DNA of 64,000 nucleotides from JBGPGW01 sp046349515 (GTDB lineage Bacteria; Pseudomonadota; Alphaproteobacteria; CADEGL01), in NCBI GenBank assembly GCA_046349515.1, contig JAXMCE010000017.1, forward strand, positions 4,703-68,702, read 5' to 3'. The notes under the pieces are model-generated. The model was not told the DNA's origin. It worked only from the letters and a program-made list of their open reading frames with translations, and searched no databases. Every line of letters starts with the position of its first letter. Within the stretch, counting starts at the first letter, position 1. This document shows, one piece after another, positions 1 through 7,839 of this stretch. Both the position numbers and the translations under genes were made by a program.

Positions 1-1
1 C

Positions 2-607
2 GACCTTCGCAACATCTTGGCGACGGCACAGCTCATGTCGGATCGTCTCGCGACGCTCGACGATCCGGCCGTCAAGCGCCTGGCGCCGCCGCTCATGGCG
101 GCGATCGACCGGGCGGTGACGCTGTGCGGCCGGACAATCGACTTCGCGCGGTCGGACGAACCAATCCGGCGCGAGCGATTCCGGCTTCACGCGCTCGTCG
201 ATGACGTCGGGCAGTCGATCGCCGCCGGGCGCACCATCGTGTGGGCCAACGAGACCGCCGATTCGGTCGAAGTCAACGGCGACCGCGACCAGATCTTCCG
301 TGTGCTTTCGAACCTGGCCGCCAATGCCGCAGAAGCCGGCGCCAAGCGCGTGACGGTCTCGGCGTCGCGGATGGATGGAATCCTCTCGATCGAGGTCAAG
401 GACGACGGGCCGGGTCTTTCTCCCGCGGTCCGCGATTCGTTGTTCATGCCGTTCGGCAAGTCCGAGCGTCCAGGCGGCACCGGCCTCGGCCTCGCGATTG
501 CGCGGGACATCACGCGCGCCCATGGCGGCGACCTCGACCTTGTCGCGACCAGTGCGGCGGGTGCGACCTTCCGCCTGCGTCTTCCGGACACACTGGCCGG
601 GCCTTAA
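2..607 (+). CDS. Sensor histidine kinase, C-terminal part (5' end outside window)
   Basis: The reading frame is open from base 2 and begins with D-L-R-N, the residues that usually follow the phospho-accepting His of an H-D-L-R-N type H-box, so the start and the sensor region lie upstream of the window. What remains is the dimerisation helix pair and a full HATPase_c domain: an N-box (N-L-A-A-N-A, about base 310), the G1 box D-D-G-P-G-L (about base 400) and the G2 box G-G-T-G-L-G-L-A (about base 475). The product would autophosphorylate and hand phosphate to an unseen response regulator. The input signal cannot be told from this fragment. It ends convergently against the methyltransferase gene, only 6 bp away. 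Confidence 0.9.
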   Translation, partial: DLRNILATAQLMSDRLATLDDPAVKRLAPPLMAAIDRAVTLCGRTIDFARSDEPIRRERFRLHALVDDVGQSIAAGRTIVWANETADSVEVNGDRDQIFRVLSNLAANAAEAGAKRVTVSASRMDGILSIEVKDDGPGLSPAVRDSLFMPFGKSERPGGTGLGLAIARDITRAHGGDLDLVATSAAGATFRLRLPDTLAGP

Positions 608-613
608 CGGCCC

Positions 614-1807
614 TCAGTCGAGTTGCAGCACTTCGGCTTTGAGATAGGCCGTCTCGGGCAGGCTTGCATGCACCGGGTGGTCGGGTCCCGCGCCGGCCCG
701 GCGAATGATGCGCCCGCTGCGTCCCGCCCTTTGGAGCCCGCGCCGGACTTGCTCGGCGAAAGTCGCCTCGTCGACGTTGTGGGAGCAGGAAGCCACGAAC
801 AGGAATCCGCCGGGAGCCACGGTGCTCGCCGCGAGGCCGATGAGCTTGCGATAACCTCGGATGCCGACCGCGAGGTCCTTCCGTGATTTCACGAACGCCG
901 GCGGATCGGCGATGACAAGATCGAAGCGCGCGTCCTCGGCCGCGAGACGCTGGAGCGCCGCGAAGGCCTCCGCGCGCTCGAAGCGGCAGCGACCCTCGAG
1001 GCCGTTGAGCACGGCGGTCCGCTCGGCAAGCGCGAGCGCATCAGCGGAGCGATCGACGGCAAGGACCTCCCGCGCGCCGGCTGCCGCCGCCTGGAGGGCG
1101 AAGCCGCCCGCGTAGCAATAGACGTCGAGCACGCGGCCCTGTCCGGCCAGCCCGGCCATGAACAGGCGATTGTCGCGCTGGTCGAAATACCAGCCTGTCT
1201 TCTGGCCGCCCTTGAGATCGGCGAGGAAGCGGACCCTGCCCTCGGGGATCTCGACGGCCTCGTCGAGCGTGCCCTTGGCCACGCGCACATAGGCCTCGCC
1301 CGCTCCAGCTTCGCGCACGGAGGAATCGCAGCGAAGCACGATCACCCGCGGCTGCAGCGCCTGCTCGAGGCCGGCGATGACGGCTTCGCCGAGCCGTTCC
1401 ATGCCCGCCGTCGTCAGCTGCACCACAAGGACGTCGCCGAAGCGGTCGACGATGAGGCCGCCGAGCCCGTCCGCCTCCGCATGGATCAGCCGATAGAAGG
1501 GCTCGGCATAAAGGCGCGCGCGGAGCGAAAGCGCCCGAGAGAACCTGTCGGCGAGGAAATCGGCATCGACGGCCACCGCCCCGTTGGGGCTGAGGACGCG
1601 CGCCGCGATCAAGGCATGGGGATTGAAGGTAGCCGTCCCGAGCGGGCGGCCGTTGTCCGAGATGACCGCGACAAGGCTCCCCGGCGAGAGCGACTTCGCC
1701 TCGGCCGACATGTCGATCTCGTTCGAGTAGATCCAGGGATGGCCGGCGCGGACGCGCTTGTCGCGGCCCGGAAGCAGGCGAATGGCGGGCCGGTCGGATG
1801 GATTCAT
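614..1807 (-). CDS. Class I SAM-dependent rRNA methyltransferase, RlmI family
   Basis: The 397-residue protein has the RlmI/YccW layout: an N-terminal PUA-like RNA-binding domain (about 5-75), a short linker domain, then a Rossmann methyltransferase. Visible motifs are the SAM-binding loop (V-L-D-V-Y-C-Y-A-G-G-F, 226-236), D-P-P-A-F at 301-305 and the S-C-S-H motif with Cys341, the expected catalytic cysteine for m5C formation. RlmI methylates C1962 of 23S rRNA at C5; whether this orthologue hits the same base is inferred. The length matches the family. It runs convergent with the kinase gene and is preceded by the ggt gene on the same strand 39 bp upstream. Confidence 0.92.
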   Translation of the reverse strand: MNPSDRPAIRLLPGRDKRVRAGHPWIYSNEIDMSAEAKSLSPGSLVAVISDNGRPLGTATFNPHALIAARVLSPNGAVAVDADFLADRFSRALSLRARLYAEPFYRLIHAEADGLGGLIVDRFGDVLVVQLTTAGMERLGEAVIAGLEQALQPRVIVLRCDSSVREAGAGEAYVRVAKGTLDEAVEIPEGRVRFLADLKGGQKTGWYFDQRDNRLFMAGLAGQGRVLDVYCYAGGFALQAAAAGAREVLAVDRSADALALAERTAVLNGLEGRCRFERAEAFAALQRLAAEDARFDLVIADPPAFVKSRKDLAVGIRGYRKLIGLAASTVAPGGFLFVASCSHNVDEATFAEQVRRGLQRAGRSGRIIRRAGAGPDHPVHASLPETAYLKAEVLQLD

Positions 1808-1846
1808 GGCCTCGTCCCTTCCGTCGGACGGCGTCTATTCCCGCCG

Positions 1847-3697
1847 TTACTCACCGAGCGCGACGCCTTCGCGTCTTGGGTCAGCGCCGCCACGGAGCGT
1901 GCGTCCGTCGATGGCGATGCCGTGAAGGCCGCTCGGAATCTCGGTCAGCACGACGGCATGGCCCATGGCTTCGAGCGGGGTGCGGAGGGCATCCAGCGCC
2001 GTGCCCGATTCGAGTTCGGTCGGGCCATTGCGGTTGGCGAAGTTGGGCGCATCGATCGCGGCTTGGACGTCGCGTTTCCCGTCGAGAGTCTCGATGAGCG
2101 CCTTCGTCACCGTGGCGATGATGGAAGCGCCGCCGGCCGAGCCGATGGCGAGGATGGGCCGGCGGGCGGAATCGAAAACGATGGTCGGCGCCATCGAGCT
2201 GCGCGGACGCTTGCCGCCCTCGACCCGGTTGGCGATCGGTCGTCCGTCCTTCGAGGGCACGAAGGAGAAATCGGTGAGCTGATTGTTGAGAAGGAAGCCA
2301 TGCACCATGAGGCCAGAGCCGAACATATGCTCGATGCTCGAGGTGAAGGCGACAACGTTGCCGGCGCCATCGACGATCGAGATGTGAGAGGTCGAATGGG
2401 TGGTATCGTTCGGTTGCTCGGCGCGATCAAGAGGAAGGCCCGGTTTCGCCGTGCCCATGTCCCGCTCGGGCGAGATCAGGCGGGCGCGATCGCGCAGATA
2501 CGTGCGCTCGAGAAGGCGATCGAGGGGGACCGCGACGAAGTCCGGATCGGCGATGAAGGCATTGCGATCGGCGAAGGCGAGCCGGCTGGCCTCCGCCACG
2601 AGGTGGACGGATTCGAGGGATTCTGGCGCCATGTGGCCGAGATCGAACCCCTCGAGGAGCGCCAGTATCTGGAGCACCGTCGGCCCGCCGGAGCTTGGCG
2701 GCGGCATGCCGCAGACGCGCCAGGCTCGGTAGGGCGCGCAGACCGCCGACCGCTTCTTGGCTTCGTACCCGGCGAGATCCGCAAGACTCATCCCGCCCGG
2801 CGCCCGCGGCGCCTTGGCCACCGCGTCCACGATGTCCGCCGCGAGAGTTCCCCGGTAGAGGGCATCCGCGCCCTCGCGCGCGATGGTGCGAAACGTCGCG
2901 GCGAGTTCTGGGTTTCGCAACGTCTCCCCGATCGCTCGCGGTTGTCCGTCCGGTGCGTAGAAATACGATCCCGCCGCCATCGCGCGCAGAGTCGGATCGG
3001 CTTTGAGCGATGCGTGGAGGCGCGGCGAGACCGCGAACCCTTTCTCCGCGATCGCGATCGCGGGCTCGAAAAGGCGCGCCCAGGGCAGGCGGCCGTGTTC
3101 CTTGTGGACGCGTTCGAGCATGCGCAAGACGCCAGGCACGCCGACCGAGAGGCCCGAACGCACGGCGGCCTCGAAGGCGATGGGCTTGCCGTCCGCGCCG
3201 AGGAACCGGTCGCCCTTCGCCGATGCTGGCGCCACTTCGCGCCCGTCAAAGGCCGCAATCTCGCCGGTTGCGGCGGCATAGTGGATGAGGAATCCGCCAC
3301 CGCCGATTCCTGATGCTTGCGGCTCGACCAGATTGAGGACCATCTGCACCGCGATCGCGGCATCGGCGGCGCTGCCGCCCGCGCGGAGGATCGCAACGCC
3401 CGCTTCGACGGCGTGCGGGTTGGCCGCGGCCACCATGAAGCGCTGGCCTTCGGCTGCCGGGCGCGATGCCGCGCGCGGCGTCGCGATTTCCGGCTGGCCT
3501 TGGGTCGTCGGTCGGGCTGTTCCGTCACATGCGGTGAGAATGCAGGCGAGAAGCGCGATGGCCACGACGTGCGGCCCGCCGATCCGCGGTCGGCGGGTGA
3601 GGCGACCTGACGCCCCACGTCGCGTGGCGATCGGTATCGCGAAGGGTCTGGGGCTTCGCGCGCGCAGCATGGGGGGGTCGCTACCGTTACCTTTCAT
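1847..3697 (-). CDS. ggt: Gamma-glutamyltransferase, lipoprotein form
   Basis: This 616-residue protein transfers or hydrolyses the gamma-glutamyl group of glutathione and related compounds in the periplasm. The large-subunit motif E-P-Q-A-S-G-I-G-G-G-G-F lies near 125-136, and the autoprocessing site T-S-H-I-S-I-V-D begins at about Thr436, which becomes the N-terminal nucleophile of the small subunit. Downstream motifs (G-S-G-L-M-V, L-L-N-N-Q, R-P-R-S-S-M-A-P-T) are intact. Unusually for Ggt, the N-terminus carries a lipobox (L-T-A-C, Cys57), so the enzyme is probably membrane-tethered. The ATG at 3697 gives a long arginine-rich n-region; an ATG at 3670 is equally possible. The promoter region is shared with divergent panB. 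Confidence 0.92.
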   Translation of the reverse strand: MKGNGSDPPMLRARSPRPFAIPIATRRGASGRLTRRPRIGGPHVVAIALLACILTACDGTARPTTQGQPEIATPRAASRPAAEGQRFMVAAANPHAVEAGVAILRAGGSAADAAIAVQMVLNLVEPQASGIGGGGFLIHYAAATGEIAAFDGREVAPASAKGDRFLGADGKPIAFEAAVRSGLSVGVPGVLRMLERVHKEHGRLPWARLFEPAIAIAEKGFAVSPRLHASLKADPTLRAMAAGSYFYAPDGQPRAIGETLRNPELAATFRTIAREGADALYRGTLAADIVDAVAKAPRAPGGMSLADLAGYEAKKRSAVCAPYRAWRVCGMPPPSSGGPTVLQILALLEGFDLGHMAPESLESVHLVAEASRLAFADRNAFIADPDFVAVPLDRLLERTYLRDRARLISPERDMGTAKPGLPLDRAEQPNDTTHSTSHISIVDGAGNVVAFTSSIEHMFGSGLMVHGFLLNNQLTDFSFVPSKDGRPIANRVEGGKRPRSSMAPTIVFDSARRPILAIGSAGGASIIATVTKALIETLDGKRDVQAAIDAPNFANRNGPTELESGTALDALRTPLEAMGHAVVLTEIPSGLHGIAIDGRTLRGGADPRREGVALGE

Positions 3698-3698
3698 T

Positions 3699-3728
3699 TT
3701 GTTAACATATTGATTCTAAACATATAAT
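3699..3728 (+). promoter_or_regulatory. Probable sigma-70 promoter of panB
   Basis: In an AT-rich island, TTGTTA (3699-3704) is followed after 18 bp by a perfect TATAAT (3723-3728). It points toward panB and implies a 5' leader of about 125 nt. Reverse-strand promoter elements for ggt may overlap. Identified by eye from consensus only. Confidence 0.5.
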
Positions 3729-3820
3729 ATACAGAGGTCGGTTGGCATCTTGCATGCTGCGATTGCGCGGCGCATTATTTTGCAGTGCGGTAGGAGCGCG
3801 AAGGGCAGCGCCCAACCGGT

Positions 3821-3859
3821 GGCCTCCGTGATGGGAGGCCTTGTCCCGCGGGGAGGGAC
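3821..3859 (+). promoter_or_regulatory. Two hairpins in the panB leader, second one covering the ribosome binding site
   Basis: GGCCTCC (3821-3827) pairs with GGAGGCC (3834-3840) around a 6-nt loop. Directly after it GTCCC (3843-3847) pairs with GGGAC (3855-3859), enclosing GCGGGGA. The second hairpin holds the GGGGAGGG Shine-Dalgarno stretch of panB, whose ATG is at 3863. This could limit translation initiation. It does not match any riboswitch I can recognise. Confidence 0.35.
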
Positions 3860-3862
3860 GCG

Positions 3863-4690
3863 ATGAGCAAAGTGACCGAATCGAAACCGATGACCGTGCC
3901 AGTGATTCGCGCGATGAAGGGCGTCACGCCCATCGTGTGCCTCACGGCCTATACCGCTCCCATGGCGCGGTTGCTCGATCAACATGTCGATCTGCTTCTC
4001 GTCGGCGATTCGCTGGGCATGGTGCTCTACGGCATGGATAGCACGTTGCCGGTCACCCTCGACATGATGATCGCACATGGCGCCGCGGTCGTGCGCGGCG
4101 CGGCGCATGCCTGCGTCATCGTCGACCTGCCGTTCGGCTCGTATCAGGAATCGCCGCAACAGGCGTTCAGGAACGCCGTGCGCGTCATGAAGGAGACGGG
4201 AGCCGCGGGCGTCAAGATCGAGGGCGGCGCTGAATTCGCCGAGACGGTGCGGTTCCTCGCGGCGCGCGGCATCCCGGTGCTGGGCCATGTCGGCCTCATG
4301 CCACAGTCGATGAACAGCTTCGGCGGGTTCGGCGCGCGCGGGCGCACCGTGACGGAAGCCGAGCACATCATCAACGACGCGGTGGCCATCGCCGAAGCCG
4401 GCGCATTCGCGATCGTGGTCGAGGGCACGGTTGAGGCCGTGGCGCGTGCGGTGACCGCACGGGTCGCGGTGCCGACGATCGGCATCGGCGCCTCGCCCGC
4501 CTGTGACGGCCAGATTCTCGTCACCGATGACATGCTGGGTCTCTTCGCCGGTTTCGTGCCGAAATTCGTGAAGCGCTATGCGGAACTCGGCGAGTCGATC
4601 ACGGGCGCCGTCGCGGCCTATGCGAGCGATGTCCGCAAGCGGCGGTTTCCCGGACCCGAACATTGCTATGGGCTCGCGAAACGAGCCTGA
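3863..4690 (+). CDS. panB: 3-methyl-2-oxobutanoate hydroxymethyltransferase
   Basis: PanB transfers a hydroxymethyl group from 5,10-methylene-THF to alpha-ketoisovalerate, giving ketopantoate, the first committed step of pantothenate synthesis. The 275 residues show the TIM-barrel signatures: L-T-A-Y-T-A-P near the N-terminus, L-V-G-D-S-L-G-M-V with a metal-binding Asp, K-I-E-G-G, H-V-G-L-M-P-Q and G-I-G-A-S-P-A-C-D-G-Q-I. Length is typical. The ATG at 3863 follows GGGGAGGG. panC lies 50 bp downstream, so the two form a pathway operon; panD and panE are not in the window. Confidence 0.97.
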   Translation: MSKVTESKPMTVPVIRAMKGVTPIVCLTAYTAPMARLLDQHVDLLLVGDSLGMVLYGMDSTLPVTLDMMIAHGAAVVRGAAHACVIVDLPFGSYQESPQQAFRNAVRVMKETGAAGVKIEGGAEFAETVRFLAARGIPVLGHVGLMPQSMNSFGGFGARGRTVTEAEHIINDAVAIAEAGAFAIVVEGTVEAVARAVTARVAVPTIGIGASPACDGQILVTDDMLGLFAGFVPKFVKRYAELGESITGAVAAYASDVRKRRFPGPEHCYGLAKRA

Positions 4691-4740
4691 GTGAGGCAGG
4701 AGCGGTCTCTTTGCCGCGGCCGAACGCGCAGCCGCCAGTC

Positions 4741-5616
4741 ATGGACAGTCCCGCACCCGGCAAGCTTGCGGTCGCGCGAACCGTCGATGAATTGCGGCGC
4801 CATGTCAGGGAATGGCGGAAGGACGGCGCCAGGATCGGCCTCGTGCCGACCATGGGAGCCCTTCACGAAGGGCACATAGCGCTTGTCCGCGCCGCGCGCT
4901 CGCGCGTGGAGCGCGTGATCGCGACGATCTTCGTCAATCCGACGCAATTCGGCCCTCGCGAGGACTTCGCGAGCTATCCGCGCACGGAGGCCAGCGATTC
5001 GGCGAAACTCGCAGCCGAGCGCACGGATCTCCTTTTCGCGCCGCCGGTCGAGGTCATGTATCCCGCGGATTTCGCGACGACGGTGCGCGTCGCGCGCCTG
5101 TCCGAGGGGCTGTGCGGCCCGCATCGCCCCGGCCATTTCGAGGGGGTCGCGACGATCGTGGCCAAGCTTCTGATCCAGGCGCTGCCCGACTTCGCCTTCT
5201 TCGGCGAGAAGGATTACCAGCAGCTCCAGGTCATCAAGCGCCTCGCACGCGACCTCGATCTTCCGATGGAGATCATCGGCGTTCCGACCGTGCGCGATGG
5301 GGACGGCGTCGCGCTGTCCTCGCGGAACGCCTATCTCAGCGAAGAGGAACGCCGCGTCATGCCGGTGCTCTACCGCACCATCAGCGCGATCGCCGACCGG
5401 CTGGCGCGGGGTGCCGACGTTGCCGTGGAAGTCGCCCGAGGACGGGCCGCGCTGACGGAGGCCGGATTCAGCCGGATCGACTATCTCGCCGTGGCCGATG
5501 CGGCGAGTCTCGAACCGGTCGAGCGCATCGAAGCGCCAGCCCGCGTGCTGGTGGCTGCCTGGCTGGGCTCGACGCGGCTCATCGACAATGTGGCGGTCGA
5601 GCGCCGCAGGGCTTGA
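4741..5616 (+). CDS. panC: Pantoate--beta-alanine ligase
   Basis: PanC joins pantoate and beta-alanine through a pantoyl-adenylate. The protein has the class-I-synthetase-like motifs P-T-M-G-A-L-H-E-G-H (the H-x-G-H box) near residue 37, F-V-N-P-T-Q-F, F-G-E-K-D-Y-Q-Q and the K-M-S-K-S-like loop region A-L-S-S-R-N. I place the start at ATG 4741, giving 291 residues, the usual family length. The frame stays open upstream to 4663 inside panB, but that would add a non-conserved tail overlapping panB. It is the second gene of the panBC operon and ends 9 bp from a convergent gene. Confidence 0.96.
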   Translation: MDSPAPGKLAVARTVDELRRHVREWRKDGARIGLVPTMGALHEGHIALVRAARSRVERVIATIFVNPTQFGPREDFASYPRTEASDSAKLAAERTDLLFAPPVEVMYPADFATTVRVARLSEGLCGPHRPGHFEGVATIVAKLLIQALPDFAFFGEKDYQQLQVIKRLARDLDLPMEIIGVPTVRDGDGVALSSRNAYLSEEERRVMPVLYRTISAIADRLARGADVAVEVARGRAALTEAGFSRIDYLAVADAASLEPVERIEAPARVLVAAWLGSTRLIDNVAVERRRA

Positions 5617-5625
5617 GCGGAAGGG

Positions 5626-6372
5626 TTAGAGACCGTAAAGGCGGAGCACGTCCGGGGTCGCTGGGTCGAGAAGGGCGAGTGCGTGCCAGAGAGAGGCCTG
5701 ATTGGCGGTGATCACGGGCCGGCCCGCCGCCGTGGCGAGCCGGGGCAGGATGGCCAAGGTATTGATCGCTGTATCCGGGATCATGATCGGCCGGCGCGAA
5801 TCCGGGTTCTGTTCTGCGAAGCGGGCGACAATTTTCTCGATGTCCAGCGCCGCTGATTCGGCCGTATGAACGCAGCCGAGCGCCGAAGCACGGCGCACGA
5901 CGAGCCCTGAGTTCCGGAAGAACGTCGCGAGGAGTGCCGTAACCTCCTCCGTGTAGGCGCTGAGGATGTCGATCTCGCGCACGCCCAAAGCCGCCGCGGC
6001 CGCGGCCATGGCGAGTGACGTATTCGTCGCGGGCACGCCGACGCCCTTCACGATCTCCGCCGCCTGCGCTTCGGCGTCCGCCCGTCCTTCGACAAAGCTG
6101 CCGGTGGTGCACGCCCACAGCACGACCTCAGCGCCGGCGGCGACGAGGCGCCGTGCGGCCGGCACCAGAACCTCCTTGCGACCGATGGCCTGGAGATTCT
6201 TGGGAACCATGATGCCATCGGCCGGCGTGCGCGTGACGTGATAGCCGAGATGTCCGAAGCCATGGGTGTCGAGCCAGGGCTTGAGCCTCAGCCACTCATA
6301 GTCGAAGGGGCCATCGTCGGGCAGGATCACGCCAAGCGAGCGGCGATGGGCTGCGGGCATTCTGTCGGTCAT
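5626..6372 (-). CDS. Asp/Glu racemase superfamily protein (maleate isomerase / arylmalonate decarboxylase-like)
   Basis: A 248-residue member of the superfamily that uses cysteine-based proton transfer. The N-terminus G-V-I-L-P-D-D and the phrase T-R-T-P-A resemble maleate cis-trans isomerases and arylmalonate decarboxylases. The first active-site cysteine is present in W-A-C-T-T-G-S-F (Cys88). The second, normally in a S-C-T-N/A motif before the conserved N-Q-A-S-L-W-H-A-L tail, is replaced: the sequence there reads I-P-D-T-A (Asp200). Another Cys lies at 167. The substrate is therefore uncertain. The ATG at 6372 overlaps the exporter stop by ATGA, so translation is coupled; the open frame extends upstream but that part is antisense-like. 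Confidence 0.8.
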   Translation of the reverse strand: MTDRMPAAHRRSLGVILPDDGPFDYEWLRLKPWLDTHGFGHLGYHVTRTPADGIMVPKNLQAIGRKEVLVPAARRLVAAGAEVVLWACTTGSFVEGRADAEAQAAEIVKGVGVPATNTSLAMAAAAAALGVREIDILSAYTEEVTALLATFFRNSGLVVRRASALGCVHTAESAALDIEKIVARFAEQNPDSRRPIMIPDTAINTLAILPRLATAAGRPVITANQASLWHALALLDPATPDVLRLYGL

Positions 6373-7274
6373 GGGTTCTGCGCGTCCACGCTCGGCACGA
6401 TCAGGACCAGCGCCAGCGCCGCCATGACGAGCGCGAGAGCCGTCAGGCCGCGCCAGCCGGGTTCTTCGCCGAGCATGAGCGCGCCGCTCACCACGCCCAC
6501 GACCGGCACCATGAGCGTCGAGATGGCGGCAATCCCTGCAGGCAGCAGCGCCATGATCCTGAACCAGGCCAGATAGCAGAGGACGAAGGGGACGACGATG
6601 GTGAAGGCCGTGGCGGCCCACGCGGCATTGCTCGCCTCGGGAATCCTGAAGCCTTCGATCAGGCCTGCGAGGATGACGACCGGAACGCTGCCGAGGCCCA
6701 CGGTCCAGACGGTGAGGCTCAGGACCGGCATCGACCAGCGCACCTGCTTGATGAGGATCACGCCCGAGGCCCAAGACAGGGCACCGAGGAGGATGAAGGC
6801 AGCGCCCAAGGGTGACACCGCCAACGCCTCGAGATCGCCCGACAGGAGCACGGCGATCGCGGCCATGCCAAGCGCGAGCCCGGCGAGGCGCCGGGGCCCG
6901 GCCCGCTCGCCGAGCACGAGGGCGGAGAGCGCCACAGCCCACAGCGGCATGGTGAAGGCCAGGACTGCCGCGTAGCCGGACGCCATGAGGCGGATGCCAT
7001 AGGCGACCGCGACCTGCCAGATCGAGACGTTCAGCAACGCGGCGAAGATGAGTGGCCGCCACTCTGTCCGACTCACGCGAAGCGATGCGCCCGCGATGCG
7101 TGCCGCAAGGATCAGCCCGACCGTGCCGAGAGCGCCCGTGATGCCGCGGTAGGTCCACGGAGGAATCTCGGTGAGGGAGATTTTCATGAGAGGCCAGTTG
7201 ACGCCCCAGCCGAGCGTCAGACCCGCGAGGAGAAGCAGTCCCCGCCCCGAGAGCGCGCGCCTGCGCGCCGTCAT
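6369..7274 (-). CDS. EamA/DMT-family transporter (RhaT/YdcZ-like exporter)
   Basis: The 301-residue protein is almost entirely hydrophobic with about ten membrane segments arranged as two EamA repeats, the layout of drug/metabolite exporters. The first segment begins L-L-L-L-A-G-L-T-L-G-W-G-V-N-W-P-L-M-K, typical of the family. DMT proteins move amino acids, nucleobases or other small metabolites; nothing in the sequence fixes the substrate. It overlaps gpt upstream and the racemase-like gene downstream by 4 bp each, so the three are one translationally coupled operon. A purine or purine-derived substrate is conceivable from gpt but unproven. Confidence 0.88.
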   Translation of the reverse strand: MTARRRALSGRGLLLLAGLTLGWGVNWPLMKISLTEIPPWTYRGITGALGTVGLILAARIAGASLRVSRTEWRPLIFAALLNVSIWQVAVAYGIRLMASGYAAVLAFTMPLWAVALSALVLGERAGPRRLAGLALGMAAIAVLLSGDLEALAVSPLGAAFILLGALSWASGVILIKQVRWSMPVLSLTVWTVGLGSVPVVILAGLIEGFRIPEASNAAWAATAFTIVVPFVLCYLAWFRIMALLPAGIAAISTLMVPVVGVVSGALMLGEEPGWRGLTALALVMAALALVLIVPSVDAQNP

Positions 7275-7759
7275 CGCGCGGAACGTTGATCGGCGATCGG
7301 CCGGATGAACTGCGGCTCCATGTCCCAGGGGAAATGAATCCAGGTGTCCTGGCTCACCTCGGTGATGAAGGTGTCGACGAGCGGCCGGCCGGCCGGCTTC
7401 GCGTACACCGTCGCGAAATGCGCCTTCGGCAGCAGCCGCCGCACGGCGCGGGCGGTTGCGCCGGTATCGACGAGATCGTCGATGATGAGCCAGCCTTCGC
7501 CGTCATGGGACGGCGCCTTGAGGATGCGGGCCTCGCCCTGCGCCTGGTGGTCGTAGCTTGCGACGCACACGGTGTCGAGCGTGCGGATGCCAAGCTCGCG
7601 CGCGACGATGGTGGCGGGCACGAGGCCGCCGCGCGCGATCGCGACGATGCCCGTCCACGAGTTCCGCTCGACAAGACGCCAGGCGAGCGCCTTCGAGTCG
7701 CGGTGCAATTGCTCCCACGAGACGGGGAAGGATTTTGTGAAGCGTTCGTCGGTTTCCAC
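7271..7759 (-). CDS. gpt: Xanthine phosphoribosyltransferase
   Basis: Gpt salvages xanthine and guanine by attaching them to PRPP at the inner membrane. The 162-residue product contains the PRPP-binding motif L-I-I-D-D-L-V-D-T-G-A-T-A, the substrate-side phrase I-V-A-I-A-R-G-G-L-V-P-A and the C-terminal W-I-H-F-P-W-D, all as in Escherichia coli Gpt (152 residues). I choose the GTG at 7759 because GGAGGG precedes it by a few bases; the frame is open to 7783 but that would run into the RBS. It is first gene of the gpt - EamA - racemase operon. Confidence 0.93.
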   Translation of the reverse strand: METDERFTKSFPVSWEQLHRDSKALAWRLVERNSWTGIVAIARGGLVPATIVARELGIRTLDTVCVASYDHQAQGEARILKAPSHDGEGWLIIDDLVDTGATARAVRRLLPKAHFATVYAKPAGRPLVDTFITEVSQDTWIHFPWDMEPQFIRPIADQRSAR

Positions 7760-7774
7760 GCTCTCCCTCCGGGT

Positions 7775-7808
7775 CAAACGCAAAGGCCCCGAGGATCGCC
7801 CCGGGGCC
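7775..7808 (-). terminator. Probable Rho-independent terminator of the lipoprotein gene
   Basis: GGCCCCG (7785-7791) and CGGGGCC (7802-7808) form a 7-bp GC stem with a 10-nt loop. Read on the minus strand the stem is followed by TTTGCGTTT. It lies 31 bp after the stop of the lipoprotein gene and before gpt. The T-tract is interrupted, so termination is likely but may be partial. Confidence 0.55.
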
Positions 7809-7839
7809 CTGCAGGAAGCCTCAACGCCGTCCTCGGCGC

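Noticed and set aside
1481..3313. A 610-residue plus-strand open frame opposite the methyltransferase and ggt genes
   Set aside because: It is antisense to two genes with complete motifs. Its translation is Arg/Glu-rich with no recognisable domain, as expected for a shadow frame in GC-rich DNA.
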